The notes under the pieces are model-generated. The model worked only from the letters and a program-made list of their open reading frames with translations. It did no database searches and was not told where the DNA came from. A stretch of DNA of 64,000 nt from Calothrix parasitica NIES-267. Lineage in GTDB: Bacteria > Cyanobacteriota > Cyanobacteriia > Cyanobacteriales > Nostocaceae. Where the stretch lies: contig NZ_AP018227.1 in the NCBI RefSeq assembly GCF_002368095.1, positions 7,722,167 to 7,786,166 of the forward strand. The letters are read 5' to 3'. Made by a program: the position numbers and the translations under genes. Positions 8,922 through 19,919 of the stretch are shown here, piece by piece (within the stretch, counting starts at the first letter, position 1; every line of letters starts with the position of its first letter).

Positions 8922-11750
8922 ATGCTTAATAAAACTGATTCGGCTAAGAGTGGTGATACTCCCGAGCAGGAGACATCACTTATTTCATCTTCTAATAAGA
9001 CTGATAATGCAATACAACTATCTTCTACACAAATGACTGTAGGAAATACCGGCAATGTTTCCTCTAATGGATTGCTAGCTCGATTTAAACGATTGAGCTT
9101 GAGTACCAAAACGACAATTTTGGCTATGGCAATGGTAACGCTTCCAGTATTAGTAATTGGTACGGGTGCCTACCTTGCTGCAAGTCAATCTATGAGAAGT
9201 AAAGTTTTTGATTTGCAAACAGCAGAAGCAAAGGGCTTTGCAGATAAAGTTAACCGCTTTATGTTTGAGCGCTATGGGGATGTTCAGGTAATCTCGAATC
9301 TGCCAACTATCAAAAACTCAGGGACAAGTTCTGTTCAAAAAAAGGCAGTACTTGATGATTACGTCAATACATATAAAGTATATGATGGCATCGGCATTTT
9401 TAATTTAAACGGAGTTGCTATTGTCCGCTCCGAAGGAGCTAATTTTAACAATCAAGGTGATTCAAATTATTTTAAGCAGGCTAAAAGAAATAACAATGCT
9501 GTTATCAGCCAGCCAAAAACTTCTGACGGTAATGACTTTATTTATATAGCCGCTCCAATTAAGAATGCTGCTAATCAACTTACATCTGTAGCAATAGCCA
9601 GGATGCCAGTTAAATCACTGGAAAACCTAGTTAAAAATTATGCTGCTCCAGGACAAGAATATCATTTAGCAAATGCTGAAAATAAAATTTTCCTGAGTGC
9701 GGAACCAGAATATATAGGTAAAGAGCTTGCTGAGGAATACCCAAAAGTATCTGAGAAAACCGATTTAGAAGAAGCTTTTACAGATGTTGTCAAACATGAT
9801 GGCAGTTCTGAGAAGGAATTAGTCAGCTATATTCCTTCAATAGAACAAATAGAAGTACCGGGTTTACCGACTTTAAACTGGGATGTCATTTTAGCAGCAG
9901 ATGCCTCGACTGCATTTGCAGCGCGGGGGAATTTATTGTTAACTATCGCTGTAGGGACAATATTAACAGCTATAGCTGTAGCAGTGATTGCGGCTTTATT
10001 GGCAAAACGCGCTACTCAGCCGATTTTGAACGCCACACGGGCAGTTGCAAAATTAGGGAAAGGTCAGTTTGATACCCGTTTGAATGTGGAAGCGGAAGAT
10101 GAAATTGGGCTGTTAAATGCCAACATCAATCAAATGGCATCCCAATTACAACTTTTGGTAAAAGAGCAGGAAGCTGAAGCTGAAAGGGAAAAGTTAAAAG
10201 CAGATATTACCCTGCGTATCCGTAGAAGCCTCAAGCTCGAAGATATATACAAAGCGGCGGTTAGAGAAATTCGTCAAGCCCTAAAGACAGATAGGGTTGT
10301 GATTTATGAATTTAATCCGGAAACTTGGGACGGTACGGTAGTTTCTGAATCGGTAAGCGCTGGATTTCCCAAGATGAAAGGGGCTTATATCGAAGACCCT
10401 TGTTTTCGCGAGCGTCAAGTACAGATGTATAAAAACGGTCGCGTGCGGGCAGTTGCGAATATTTATGATGATGCTGGTTTGAAGAAAGCCGACTGCTACG
10501 TGCAAATGTTGGAAAAGTTTGCAGTCAAAGCTAATTTAGTTGCACCAATTTTGATTCAAGACAATTTAATGGGTTTACTAATTGCCCATAATTGTGAAAC
10601 CCCGCGAGAATGGCAGCAACAAGAAATTGATTTGTTTAAACAGTTAGCAACTCAAATCGGTTTCGCTTTGGAACAAGCCAAGCTGTTGGAAGAAGTTGAT
10701 AAAGCCCGACAGTCGGCTCAAACTGACTCTGAAGACGAAAGACATCAAAAAGAAGAACTGCAAATGCAGTTGATTGAGTTACTCAGTGAAGTTGAAGGAG
10801 CAGCACAAGGTGATTTAACGGTACGTGCTGACGTTACTGCTGGAGATATTGGTACGGTTGCTGACTTTTTCAACTCGATTGTGGAAAGTTTGCGCGATAT
10901 TGTCACCCAAGTAAAAAGTTCAGCAACCAAGGTAAATCAAGCTATTGGTGACAACTCTGGTGCTATTAGCGAATTAGCAGATGAAGCACTAGCTCAGGCT
11001 GCGGAAATCACTAACACTCTGGACGCTGTTGATGAGATGACGCAATCAATGCAAGCAGTTGCGGTAAATGCTCAAGAAGCTGCGACAATTGCTAATACTG
11101 CTAGGAGTACCGCGACCAATTCTGGCAAAGCAATGGAATTAACGGTACAGAATATTTTAGGTTTGCGAGAGACTGTAGGGGAAACTGCTAAGAAAGTTAA
11201 GCGTTTGGGTGAATCTACACAGCAAATTTCTCGCGTTGTGGCATTGATTAACCAAATTTCCATGCAAACTAACCTTTTAGCTATTAATGCTGGAATTGAA
11301 GCAGCACGGGCTGGTGAAGAAGGTCAAGGTTTTGCTGTAGTAGCTGAAGAAGTAGGGGAACTTGCAGCAAGAAGTGCTGCTGCTACAGACGAAATAGAAC
11401 AAATAGTGGAAAATATTCAGCGGGAAACAACTGATGTTGTCCAAGCAATGGAACTAGGAGTATCCCAAGTTGTCGAAGGGACGCACATTGTGGAAGATGC
11501 TAAGCTGTCATTAAGTCAAATTCTAGAGGTTTCGCGCCAAATAGATGACTTGGTACAGTCGATTTCTACAACTACAAATCGCGGTGTAGAAACATCTCAC
11601 CAAGTTAGCGTTTTGATGAAAGAAATTGCTGCTGTCTCACAGCGCACTAGTAGTTCTTCCCGTAAAGTTTCCGAATCGTTGCAACAAACCGTTGCAATTT
11701 CCCAACAATTACAAGAAAGTGTCGGTACATTCAAGGTTAGTCAGGAGTAA
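8922..11750 (+). CDS. methyl-accepting taxis protein with cyanobacteriochrome-like GAF (PixJ-like)
   Basis: This is a 942-residue membrane receptor. Membrane helix 1 is at about residues 64-87 and a periplasmic Cache-like sensor at about 90-335. Helix 2 is at about 340-362, followed by HAMP (364-415), a GAF domain (430-595) and a signalling domain (640-942) with the hairpin tip [20 protein letters not shown]. The GAF carries a DPCF motif (Cys494) and a second Cys in ADCYVQML (Cys525) at the canonical bilin position. That is the layout of DXCF cyanobacteriochromes such as PixJ, but with Tyr instead of His after the second Cys. A bilin-bound, probably blue/green-type light sensor is therefore plausible. 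It could instead be a relict GAF. The fourth gene of the taxis operon starts 62 bp after cheW. Confidence 0.88.
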   Translation: MLNKTDSAKSGDTPEQETSLISSSNKTDNAIQLSSTQMTVGNTGNVSSNGLLARFKRLSLSTKTTILAMAMVTLPVLVIGTGAYLAASQSMRSKVFDLQTAEAKGFADKVNRFMFERYGDVQVISNLPTIKNSGTSSVQKKAVLDDYVNTYKVYDGIGIFNLNGVAIVRSEGANFNNQGDSNYFKQAKRNNNAVISQPKTSDGNDFIYIAAPIKNAANQLTSVAIARMPVKSLENLVKNYAAPGQEYHLANAENKIFLSAEPEYIGKELAEEYPKVSEKTDLEEAFTDVVKHDGSSEKELVSYIPSIEQIEVPGLPTLNWDVILAADASTAFAARGNLLLTIAVGTILTAIAVAVIAALLAKRATQPILNATRAVAKLGKGQFDTRLNVEAEDEIGLLNANINQMASQLQLLVKEQEAEAEREKLKADITLRIRRSLKLEDIYKAAVREIRQALKTDRVVIYEFNPETWDGTVVSESVSAGFPKMKGAYIEDPCFRERQVQMYKNGRVRAVANIYDDAGLKKADCYVQMLEKFAVKANLVAPILIQDNLMGLLIAHNCETPREWQQQEIDLFKQLATQIGFALEQAKLLEEVDKARQSAQTDSEDERHQKEELQMQLIELLSEVEGAAQGDLTVRADVTAGDIGTVADFFNSIVESLRDIVTQVKSSATKVNQAIGDNSGAISELADEALAQAAEITNTLDAVDEMTQSMQAVAVNAQEAATIANTARSTATNSGKAMELTVQNILGLRETVGETAKKVKRLGESTQQISRVVALINQISMQTNLLAINAGIEAARAGEEGQGFAVVAEEVGELAARSAAATDEIEQIVENIQRETTDVVQAMELGVSQVVEGTHIVEDAKLSLSQILEVSRQIDDLVQSISTTTNRGVETSHQVSVLMKEIAAVSQRTSSSSRKVSESLQQTVAISQQLQESVGTFKVSQE

Positions 11751-12097
11751 TTGGTTACTAGCTTGGGCAGTTTGTGGTTATAAATAACTAATAACTGAAC
11801 CAATTTTAGATTTTGAGGACACTGGATTGCCAAGATTCCCTTGGTTGTTAGCGAAGCGTCTCCGTAAGGAGATAGCAAGTGTCCGGGATTTTAAAGAAGA
11901 TGCTTTTAACTTTAGTTATGGGAATGTTACAAAATATCCGTTTCCATAAAATTAGCAAGCATCCGTTTTAATCGGTAGCGTATTCAAACCCTCTTTAAAT
12001 GACCAAGAAAATCCAAAATTCAAATTGGTAAATCCAAAATTGAGTGACTAAAAACTAACAACTAATTACTGATGACTAATGGCTAGGGACAAATAAT
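11751..12097. other. 347-bp gap between mcp and cheA with a short palindromic repeat
   Basis: No gene is visible. At about 11848-11878 lies a member of the dispersed short palindrome family of the AGCGAAGCGTnTCCGnnAGGA type (here GCGTCTCCGTAAGGAGA), also seen near 15320, 21250, 46360, 48239, 61120 and 61658. Just before cheA the repeated words AACTAA and GACTAATG form a small degenerate tandem. No terminator with a T-run is evident, so read-through from mcp into cheA is possible. Confidence 0.5.
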
Positions 12098-15000
12098 ATG
12101 TCACAGGATAAAGAATTTGAAATCCAGATGCAGTTTCTGGAAGAAGCTAGCGACTACCTCAACACGATTGAAGGGGTACTGCTAGAAATCGACACCAGCA
12201 ACCGCATCGATTTGGAAAAGATAAACGCAGCGCTTCGGGCCGCTCATTCCATTAAAGGGGGAGCGGCTATGATGGGATTTCGCTCGTTGAGCGATTTGGC
12301 CCACCGTTTGGAAGATTCGTTCAAAGTTCTTAAAACCAGAAAAAGTTCTTTAGAAGTAGATACTCAGTTACAAAGTCTACTTCTTTCCGGCGTGGATTGG
12401 CTGCGGCAAATAGTAGAATTACATTCAGAAGGTCACGATTTAGAAGAGCAGTGGTTAGCAAGCTTCTGCTATCCAGTGTTTGAGGAGTTGCACGAGCGTT
12501 TGGGAGACCCGACTCCAGAAGATGCTTCTTCGATGCTGTCTCCAGAAGACGGTCAAGACATTGTTCCATTGTTGTTTGAAACGGAAGTAGAAGGCTGTTT
12601 GCAGCGTCTGGAGTCAGTAGTGGCTGACATCGAGCAGCCTTGTCTGAAGGAAGAAGTGTCTATAATGGCCGCTGAATTGGCTGGTTTGGGTGAAATGCTG
12701 CAATTGCAGGCTTTTAGCAGTTATTGCGAATCAGTTCAATCTCATTTGGAAGTTGCACCACCCGAACAGATTGCAGAAATTGCGAATGCTGCTCTTGCTG
12801 GTTGGAGACGCTCTCAAGCTTTGGTTTTAACTTCTCAGATTGAAAGTTTACCTACACAGTTGGAATTGGGTGAAACGGAATCCGAACAAACTGTTTTACC
12901 GGTGGAATTGGAACAAGATTCTACGCAATCGTTAGAGATACAAGAAGTACAAGAAGAAATACAGCAAGTAGCAGAAGAAGCTGAATTAGAATTATTAGGA
13001 GAGAACGAAGAAGATTGGCTTGTTGATGATGTAATTACCGCTGATTTTGAAGCCCTCGAAGCTGCTTTTGCTCAAGAAAGTGCTGATTCCGAATTTGATG
13101 ACGTTGAGGTACATACACCTGCAAGCGCTCAAGAAATTCCCACCACCGATTACCAAACATTTGTTGAGCGCAAACCCGAACCAGTTGCTGCTTCCAAAAG
13201 CGAATCGGTAGAAAATACGGTGCGGGTTCCTACCAAGCAACTTGAAGAAATCAACGATTTATTTGGCGAACTAATTATTCAGCGCAACGGATTAAACTTA
13301 CAGATGGAAAGATTGCGTAAATTAGTTCGCAATCTCGGTCAAAGAGTACAAGTTCTGGAGCGGGAAAATCAACACCTCCGTACTGCATACGATAAAATAT
13401 CTACTCAAACTACAGTAAAATCCACAGTTCAAACTCTGGCTTTGGTTCCGGGAAATGTGGAAAATATTGATAGTAGCCAGGGTTACGATTCCCAAGGTAT
13501 CAATAATGGATTTGATGCTTTAGAAATGGACCGCTACAACGAGTTGAACCTGCTTTCCCAGGAAGTGATGGAAACCATCGTCATGGTGCAAGAGGTGACC
13601 ACAGACGTTCAGCTTAGCCTTGACGATACGGATAATATTTCCCGGAAATTAAATAAAACCTCGAAGCAATTACAGCGCAAGTTAACTCAAGTACGGATGC
13701 GTCCGCTATCGGATTTAACCGACCGCTTTCCCAGAGCTTTGCGCGATTTATGCGTAGAATACGGTAAAAATGCTCAATTAAAGATAGAAGGCGGTAATAT
13801 TTTAATTGAAAGGAGCATTTTAGAAGCTTTAAACGACCCTCTGATGCACTTGCTGAGAAATGCTTTTGACCATGGAATTGAAAATCCCGAAACCAGAAAA
13901 CAGCAAGGTAAATCAGAACAGGGTTTAATTGAAATCCAAGCCGCTAACCGTTCCAATCGCACCATAATTACTATGCGCGATGATGGTAATGGGATTTCTT
14001 TAGATAAAATCCGTAACCGCGCTATTGGAATGGGGTTGGATGAGTCTTTGATTAATCAAGCTAGCGATGAGGAAATATTATCGTTAATTTTTGAGCCAGG
14101 ATTTACGACTTCCGACGAGGTTACAACCTTATCCGGTCGTGGTGTGGGAATGGATGTGGTTCGTAACAACCTCAAACAAGTCCGGGGAGACATTAAAGTC
14201 GATACAGAAGCAGGAATTGGGACTACTTTTACGCTCTCAATGCCATTTACGCTCTCGGTTTCGCGAGTTTTATTGGTAGAAAATAGTAGAATGTTATTGG
14301 CTTTTCCTACGGATGTAGTTGAAGAAATATTCTTACTTGATGAAGAACAGGTTTTCCCTGTTGGTGGTGGGGAAGTTCTAAACTGGCAAGGAAAGACTTT
14401 ACCTTTGATTGGACTTGGTGAGTATTTACAGTTTAATTGTCCTCGTTACGATAACCCCGATTTAGAAACTCCTCCAGCGATTAATGCTATGAGCGTGTTG
14501 ATTGTGAAAAACGACAATCAGCTAGTAGCAATCAAAATTGACCGTTGTTGGGGAGAAATGGAAGTTGCAATTCGTCGTGTTGAAGGAGATATACCTTTAC
14601 CCGATGGGTTTAACAACTGTACTATTCTTGGCGACGGAAGAGTAGTAGCTTTGGTTAATGTTGGGGAGCTACTTTACTGGATAGCTACTAACGAACGCAC
14701 CCCTCAAAACAATCAGTTACCATCAACTAGGTTAAAAACAGCTTTCCTAAATCAAACAGAAGAACAAGCTGTAGAACATGTAGCTAAGGGTAAAGGTACG
14801 ATTTTAATCATCGATGATTCAATTAACGTCCGCCGTTTCTTAGCTTTAACTTTAGAGAAAGGTGGGTATTTAGTCGAACAAGCAAAGGATGGTCAAGACG
14901 CTTTAGAAAAGCTTCAGAGTGGTTTGAGCGTACAGGCCGTAATTTGCGATATAGAAATGCCTCGGGTAGACGGTTACGGCTTTTTGGGTCGAGTGAAATC

Positions 15001-15181
15001 AAATAATGATTTTAAAAATATACCCGTTGCGATGTTAACTTCTCGTAGTAGCGATAAGCACCGGCAATTAGCAATACAGTTAGGTGCTAGAGCTTATTTC
15101 TCGAAACCGTATAACGAGCAAGAATTACTCCGAACATTGGACGAGATTATTTTTCCTGTAGTTGGAGTGAGTAATAATTAA
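12098..15181 (+). CDS. hybrid chemotaxis kinase CheA with receiver (PixL-like)
   Basis: This 1027-residue cytoplasmic kinase autophosphorylates on a His and passes phosphate to receivers. The Hpt domain is at residues 1-115 with the phosphorylation site AAHSIKGGAAMM (His50). A long acidic Glu/Gln-rich linker (about 240-380) follows, then a dimerisation and coiled-coil region (385-430). The ATPase domain holds the N box HLLRNAFDHGIENP, G1 MRDDGNGIS and G2 SGRGVGMDVV (about 565-715). Next come the CheW-like regulatory domain (720-870) and a C-terminal receiver with Asp906/907, phospho-acceptor Asp951 (VICDIEMPR) and FSKPY. This architecture matches PixL/HmpE-type CheA. It is the last gene of the taxis operon and is followed at once by a strong terminator. 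Confidence 0.92.
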   Translation: MSQDKEFEIQMQFLEEASDYLNTIEGVLLEIDTSNRIDLEKINAALRAAHSIKGGAAMMGFRSLSDLAHRLEDSFKVLKTRKSSLEVDTQLQSLLLSGVDWLRQIVELHSEGHDLEEQWLASFCYPVFEELHERLGDPTPEDASSMLSPEDGQDIVPLLFETEVEGCLQRLESVVADIEQPCLKEEVSIMAAELAGLGEMLQLQAFSSYCESVQSHLEVAPPEQIAEIANAALAGWRRSQALVLTSQIESLPTQLELGETESEQTVLPVELEQDSTQSLEIQEVQEEIQQVAEEAELELLGENEEDWLVDDVITADFEALEAAFAQESADSEFDDVEVHTPASAQEIPTTDYQTFVERKPEPVAASKSESVENTVRVPTKQLEEINDLFGELIIQRNGLNLQMERLRKLVRNLGQRVQVLERENQHLRTAYDKISTQTTVKSTVQTLALVPGNVENIDSSQGYDSQGINNGFDALEMDRYNELNLLSQEVMETIVMVQEVTTDVQLSLDDTDNISRKLNKTSKQLQRKLTQVRMRPLSDLTDRFPRALRDLCVEYGKNAQLKIEGGNILIERSILEALNDPLMHLLRNAFDHGIENPETRKQQGKSEQGLIEIQAANRSNRTIITMRDDGNGISLDKIRNRAIGMGLDESLINQASDEEILSLIFEPGFTTSDEVTTLSGRGVGMDVVRNNLKQVRGDIKVDTEAGIGTTFTLSMPFTLSVSRVLLVENSRMLLAFPTDVVEEIFLLDEEQVFPVGGGEVLNWQGKTLPLIGLGEYLQFNCPRYDNPDLETPPAINAMSVLIVKNDNQLVAIKIDRCWGEMEVAIRRVEGDIPLPDGFNNCTILGDGRVVALVNVGELLYWIATNERTPQNNQLPSTRLKTAFLNQTEEQAVEHVAKGKGTILIIDDSINVRRFLALTLEKGGYLVEQAKDGQDALEKLQSGLSVQAVICDIEMPRVDGYGFLGRVKSNNDFKNIPVAMLTSRSSDKHRQLAIQLGARAYFSKPYNEQELLRTLDEIIFPVVGVSNN

Positions 15182-15195
15182 TGATGGAATTGTAT

Positions 15196-15238
15196 GAGTT
15201 ATAAGTTGATTTATTTGCAACTTGTAACTCAGTTTTTT
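15196..15238 (+). terminator. rho-independent terminator of the taxis operon
   Basis: The stem GAGTTATAAGTTG (15196-15208) pairs with CAACTTGTAACTC (15218-15230), 12 of 13 positions Watson-Crick and one wobble. The loop is 9 nt, and six T residues follow almost immediately (15233-15238). It starts 15 bp after the cheA stop codon, so it should end the operon that begins at 6816. Confidence 0.82.
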
Positions 15239-15298
15239 CTTGAATTATACGTTGATTTATATCTTGGTTGAGCAATTTTTAAAGGGGACAATAAATAA

Positions 15299-15430
15299 TT
15301 AGTAATTCGGGTGGATGTCCCTCCGGGAAACGCTACGCTAACGTAATTCGTAATTACGTTTTGTAATGGGGATTTAGACCCCAACACAAAATAAACAACC
15401 CGTAGGAGATGGGGTTTAAAACCCCGATTG
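15299..15430. repeat. cluster of short palindromic repeats
   Basis: Two palindromic units follow the terminator. The first is a GTCCCTCCGGGAAACGCTACGC unit of the dispersed TCCGnnGGA family. The second is an imperfect hairpin, GGGGATTTAGACCCC at 15369 and GGGGTTTAAAACCCC at about 15411. They look like REP-type sequences rather than regulatory sites. Confidence 0.45.
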
Positions 15431-15668
15431 AGTTATAGATAAATTTAAAATAGAGACTAAAATAACTTTTTAATATATACAAAAACTTATTTATATCGGT
15501 AAACTAAAATAAATCAAAAAACCAAAATAAATCAAAAATATATCTAGAGCGTTTTAATTGTATTTTTACTTAAATTATTTAAGAATAAAAAAGCCGGTAA
15601 GAAGGTAGGTAAAATAAAATATGAAACCTCAAATATGAAACCTCACCCTCAATCCCTCTCCTTATTAA

Positions 15669-15885
15669 GGCTACGGTGTACACACAAGTCTTAAAATCCT
15701 ACCTGGAAGCGGGTTTTAGATTCAGATGAAAATCGCTCAAAACCTGTCATTGCGAGGAGGAACGACGAAGCAATCCCATTAATGCGGAGATTATTGCGAT
15801 TGCTTCGCTTCGCTCGCAATGACGATTTAAGGGGGTTAAAATCACTGAAACGTATGCAGAGAGTACTTGTGTGTACACGGTAGCC
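15669..15885. mobile_element. MITE-like element, family GGCTACGGTGTACAC, copy 1
   Basis: This 217-bp non-coding element has terminal inverted repeats. The left end is GGCTACGGTGTACACACAAG, and the right end reads the same inward with one mismatch. It is flanked by the 7-bp direct repeat TTATTAA (15662-15668 and 15886-15892). The flanks outside the duplication are CCCTCTCC and GGAGAGGG, the two arms of another palindromic repeat, so it sits in that repeat's loop. A second copy lies at 35009. It has no transposase and must have been moved in trans, if it still moves. Confidence 0.75.
15746..15823. repeat. REP-type palindrome carried inside MITE copy 1
   Basis: GTCATTGCGAGG (15746) and the inverse GCTCGCAATGAC (ending 15823) close an imperfect hairpin with GAAGCAATCCC and GATTGCTTCG inside. 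Related words recur in the elements at 16128 and 61598. It lies wholly within the element at 15669-15885, so one repeat is nested in another. Confidence 0.65.
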
Positions 15886-15937
15886 TTATTAAGGAGAGGG
15901 AAGCCGGAGGATAGGTTCGGTCTTATTTTATATTTAT

Positions 15938-16028
15938 AGGACTTATGCATGGGTAACATAACTATAGTTATTACGACGTAAGGAAGCAATCCCAAATGCT
16001 GTAAAATCCTAGCGAGTGCGTAAGTCCT
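15938..16028. mobile_element. MITE-like element, family AGGACTTACGCA, degenerate copy
   Basis: This 91-bp segment starts AGGACTTATGCA and ends TGCGTAAGTCCT, imperfect inverted ends (one mismatch in 12). The inside holds GGAAGCAATCCC, a word shared with the other copies at 16128-16254 and 61598-61720. It has no coding capacity. No clear target duplication is seen. Confidence 0.6.
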
Positions 16029-16127
16029 GATTTAACTACATCTACTCAATTATTGTTGATTATGGGTTTTTAAACTGTATATTGTTTTTATTTGGAAATC
16101 TTTTTATAAATGTCTTTTCTTAAACAC

Positions 16128-16254
16128 AGGACTTACGCAACGAAGATTTGTCATTGCGACGGTCGCTACGTGTAGGGAAGCAATCTCAACATTTTGCGAG
16201 ATTACGTCGCTGTCGCTCGTAATGACGCAGTTACCTTACTTTTGCGTAAGTCCT
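16128..16254. mobile_element. MITE-like element, family AGGACTTACGCA, intact-ended copy
   Basis: This 127-bp element has perfect 13-bp inverted ends (AGGACTTACGCAA and TTGCGTAAGTCCT). Its interior includes GTCATTGCGACGG and CTCGTAATGACG, giving an inner hairpin like that of the REP unit at 15746. It lies 100 bp from the degenerate copy at 15938, in the same orientation. I cannot define a target duplication with confidence. Confidence 0.7.
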
Positions 16255-17033
16255 AAAACACTCTATGGATACTGCTAGTGTAATGATCAATGCAATTAAT
16301 ACACTAAATAAATGCAAAAAAAGTTGTATCTTCATTTAGTAGACTTTCTAATAGAATCCATGCAGCTATAGCAGAATAATAACTAAAGGTTATTTAATTT
16401 TTATTAAACAGCCATTAAATTTTAAATTAATACATTATCTTGTTAGAAAATTTACTTAAAAAAAGAATATCTTTAAAATAAACTTACAGCTATCTGCTTG
16501 ATTGTTAAGCCATAATAATTTTGAGCAGAGCGTATTTACTGAAGGTTAAAATCTATTTTCATAATCGTTGACCTGATTCTATTAACTGAGTTATTTGATA
16601 TACATAGATTTCAACTGTAATACTGTAAATTAATGAAAACAAAGACATTTGAAAATTTTGAATGACTCTAAGATAATTATTGTTGATTCAGATTATTTTC
16701 GCTTAGAGAGGTTGTGTTAAAGTATGCATTTTAATCATTTATTAGAGAAATCATAGTTTAACCACTTTTATTGGTTTAATGGTAAATACAAGTGTGGCTG
16801 AAGTAGATAATTATAAAAATCTAACTTCGGTTAAATTAATATCTGCATATATAGTATAAACTCACATTAAAATTCAGTATTTTTTGAATCCTTTTATACA
16901 AACTAAATATTGCTAAATTTTGTTTTAAACTTACTTCCTTGCATCCTTTAGAGCGGTTTATAGTTAATAGTTCTCCATTCAAAATCATTAGATATTTTCA
17001 GATACTTCTCTAACAAAATCACCAGCTAAAGCA
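16255..17033. other. AT-rich leader region of the second MCP gene
   Basis: No gene or hairpin is recognised in these 780 bp. The region separates the element cluster from the mcp start at 17034 and should hold that gene's own promoter. Confidence 0.5.
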
Positions 17034-19919
17034 ATGAATTATACTTTTAAAGCATCGCCACAAACTAGACAAGTTAAAACAGCTTCGTCGAAAACGCACA
17101 ATCCTTGGTTAAAAAAGTTTTATAACTTACCAATTAGCCGTAAACAATTAATTGCTTTAATTTTCTGTCAATTAGTATCTATTTTGGGAATGGGTATCGT
17201 AGGTACTTTAATTATTACCCGAGGTTTACGATATCAGTTACGCGAACAAGCGAAGTCAGAAGTTGCTGTATCGGATATTAATTACAATATCAAGATTAAT
17301 CAGATGGGTTTAGGCTTTCGAGGACAATCGGATAATCCTGCGATTATTAGAGCAGCGATTCTGAATGATTCTAATCGTATCTTAAGTAGAAGTTTGAGAG
17401 ATTCTGTCAAGCAAATTTTACAGAATGAAATCGAAGCCAGAAATATTGAATATGCAACTCTGGTAGGTAGAGATTCAAAAATTATTATAAATGTAAATTC
17501 TGACCGTACAGGTGAGGATTTTGGTCTGAATGGGTTAGTTAACCAAGCTTTGCAAAGCGGTCAGCAAATTAAAGCTAGCGCAATTGTTAAAGCGTCAGAA
17601 TTAAAGCAAGAAAAGCCGACCTTAGCAGAAGGTGCTGATAATCAAGATGCTTTAATCCGCTACACTGTAACACCTGTAAGAAATCCTCAGACTCAAGAAG
17701 TTATTGGTGCTTTGGTTTCTGGAGATATTGTTAACGGTAAAGATGCAATTGTTAAAAATACTTTGAAAGCTGCTGATGGTGGTTATAGTGCTGTTTATTT
17801 AAACCAAACAGGGGAATTTGATTTAGCGACATCTCTTCAGAGTAATCCTCAAGGAAATATTAATCGAGCTACACCTGGTACACCTTTACCTCCTTCGGGT
17901 AAATCTTTGCTGGAAGCAGCAGCAAAAGCTGAAGGTGAGGTTATTACCAAACGCATTAATATCGGAGGGACGAATTATACAGTCGCAGCTAAAGCAGTTC
18001 CCAACCAAATTATTAATCAAGCAGAAGGACAAAAACTACTTTATTCCGAACAACCTCCGGCAATTTTGGTTCGGGGAACTCCTGAAATAGAAGTTAATGG
18101 TCTACTAACACAAAGTCTTTTGCTACAAGCATTGATTGTCTTTATTGCATTAGTCTTTATTGGCTTTTGGGCAGTAATTTTACGTAGAGGGATGATTCAC
18201 CCTATCGAAAACCTGCAAGAAACCGCACAGAAATTTGCAAATGGCGATCGCACTTCTCGGGCTGAAGTTTTTGCTACCGATGAGATTGGTGATTTAGCGG
18301 TTAGTTTCAATATAATGGCTGAGAAAATTGACGAACAAGTTCGTCATCAGCAAGCAGAAACCCAAGTAGCATTAAAATTAAGCCAAATTACCACCGGTAT
18401 CCGAGAGACTCTCAATACACAAACAATTCTCGATACAGTAGTTACAAGTACGCGAGAAAGCTTACATGTAAATCGAGTAGTTTTCTATCGTTTAAACCAG
18501 TCTTTTGGTGAGATAGTCGCCGAATCTGTAGATTATAGTTTGAATGCTGTGTTGGGAAAAAAAGTCAATGACCCTTATCAGGTTAAAGAATACCCCGATG
18601 AGTATGAATTTGGCAGCATCAAAACAGTAGAAAATATTCAAGATTTGCGCTTGACTGAATCTTATTTAGAGCAACTAAAAGATTTGGATGTTAAAGCATT
18701 TTTATTAGCACCAGTTTATGTCAACAATAAACTATACGGTTTATTTGTAGCTCATGATTGTGGTAGTAGTCGCTCTTGGGAAGAGATAGAAGTCAATTTG
18801 TTTAAGCAAATTGCGATTCAAACTAGTTATGCTTTGGAGCAAGCAGAACTTTTACAACAAATACAGCAAAAACGTAAAACAGCCGAAAGCAGTTCCGAAC
18901 AAGAAAGACAGCAGAAAGAAAGATTGCAAATTCAGCTTTTAGAACTGCTTAGCGATATCGAAGGTGCAGCATCTGGAGACTTAACGGTTCGTGCTGACGT
19001 AATAGAAGGTGAAATTGGTACAGTTGCGGATTTCTTCAACTCCATCGTTGAAAGTTTGCGAGAAATTGTTACCGAAGTAAAAACATCAGCTTCTCAGGTT
19101 AATGATTCTCTGGGTTTTAACACTAACGCGATTAGCAAATTAGCAGAAGAAGCTAAAACCCAAGCTACAGAAATTAATCGTACCTTAGATGCTGTTGATA
19201 GCATGAATGAATCAATGAAAGTGGTAGCACAAAACGCTCATGAAGCTGCTATCGTCGCTAACTCTGCTGCAAATACCGCATCACAAAGCGGTGAAGCAAT
19301 GGATTTAACGGTAGAAAACATTGTTCATTTGCGAGAAACAGTTGGTGACACAGCAAAAAAAGTGAAGCGTTTGGGTGAATCGACTCAAGAAATTAGCAGA
19401 GTCGTAGCGTTAATTAATCAAATTTCGATGCAAACCAACCTGTTAGCAATCAACGCTGGAATTGAAGCAGCAAGAGCAGGTGAAGAAGGACAAGGTTTTG
19501 CAGTAGTTGCTGAAGAAGTAGGAGAACTAGCTGTTAGAAGTGCTTCTGCTACTAAAGAAATTGAGCAAGTAGTAGAAAACATCCAGCGAGAAACCAGCGA
19601 ATTAGTTGAATCAATGGAAGTTGGTGTTTCTCAAGTAGTAGAAGGAACCCGAGTTGTTGAAGGAGCGAAATATTCCTTGAAGGAGATTTTAGAGGTTTCG
19701 CGACAAATTGACAGTTTAGTCAAATCGATTTCCGAAGCTACAGCATCTCAAGTACAGACATCTCAAGAAGTTGGTAACTTGATGAAAGACATTGCTGATA
19801 TTTCGCAACGAACTACAATTTCTTCCGAACAAGTTTCAAATTCACTACAAAAAACCGTAGAAATTTCCCAACGTCTTCAGGATAGTGTGGGTACGTTTAC
19901 AGTTAACAATGAACAGTGA
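17034..19919 (+). CDS. second methyl-accepting taxis protein, GAF without chromophore cysteines
   Basis: This 961-residue receptor is organised like the MCP at 8922. Membrane helix 1 is at about residues 40-62 ([20 protein letters not shown]) and a single-Cache-like periplasmic domain runs to about 355. Then follow helix 2, HAMP, GAF (about 455-600) and the signalling domain. The signalling tip [20 protein letters not shown] is identical to that of the first MCP. In the GAF the positions equivalent to DPCF and ADCY read NDPYQ and TESYLEQL, so both candidate bilin cysteines are absent. It probably senses through its Cache domain, or its GAF binds something else. It stands 1.85 kb after cheA and is likely transcribed separately. 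It is read as a paralogue by duplication, old enough for silent sites to differ. Confidence 0.88.
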   Translation: MNYTFKASPQTRQVKTASSKTHNPWLKKFYNLPISRKQLIALIFCQLVSILGMGIVGTLIITRGLRYQLREQAKSEVAVSDINYNIKINQMGLGFRGQSDNPAIIRAAILNDSNRILSRSLRDSVKQILQNEIEARNIEYATLVGRDSKIIINVNSDRTGEDFGLNGLVNQALQSGQQIKASAIVKASELKQEKPTLAEGADNQDALIRYTVTPVRNPQTQEVIGALVSGDIVNGKDAIVKNTLKAADGGYSAVYLNQTGEFDLATSLQSNPQGNINRATPGTPLPPSGKSLLEAAAKAEGEVITKRINIGGTNYTVAAKAVPNQIINQAEGQKLLYSEQPPAILVRGTPEIEVNGLLTQSLLLQALIVFIALVFIGFWAVILRRGMIHPIENLQETAQKFANGDRTSRAEVFATDEIGDLAVSFNIMAEKIDEQVRHQQAETQVALKLSQITTGIRETLNTQTILDTVVTSTRESLHVNRVVFYRLNQSFGEIVAESVDYSLNAVLGKKVNDPYQVKEYPDEYEFGSIKTVENIQDLRLTESYLEQLKDLDVKAFLLAPVYVNNKLYGLFVAHDCGSSRSWEEIEVNLFKQIAIQTSYALEQAELLQQIQQKRKTAESSSEQERQQKERLQIQLLELLSDIEGAASGDLTVRADVIEGEIGTVADFFNSIVESLREIVTEVKTSASQVNDSLGFNTNAISKLAEEAKTQATEINRTLDAVDSMNESMKVVAQNAHEAAIVANSAANTASQSGEAMDLTVENIVHLRETVGDTAKKVKRLGESTQEISRVVALINQISMQTNLLAINAGIEAARAGEEGQGFAVVAEEVGELAVRSASATKEIEQVVENIQRETSELVESMEVGVSQVVEGTRVVEGAKYSLKEILEVSRQIDSLVKSISEATASQVQTSQEVGNLMKDIADISQRTTISSEQVSNSLQKTVEISQRLQDSVGTFTVNNEQ

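Noticed and set aside
15747-15995. Minus-strand frame across the MITE and REP region
   Set aside because: It is made of repeat DNA (NRHCERSEAIAI is the typical translation of the REP palindrome) and is not a gene.
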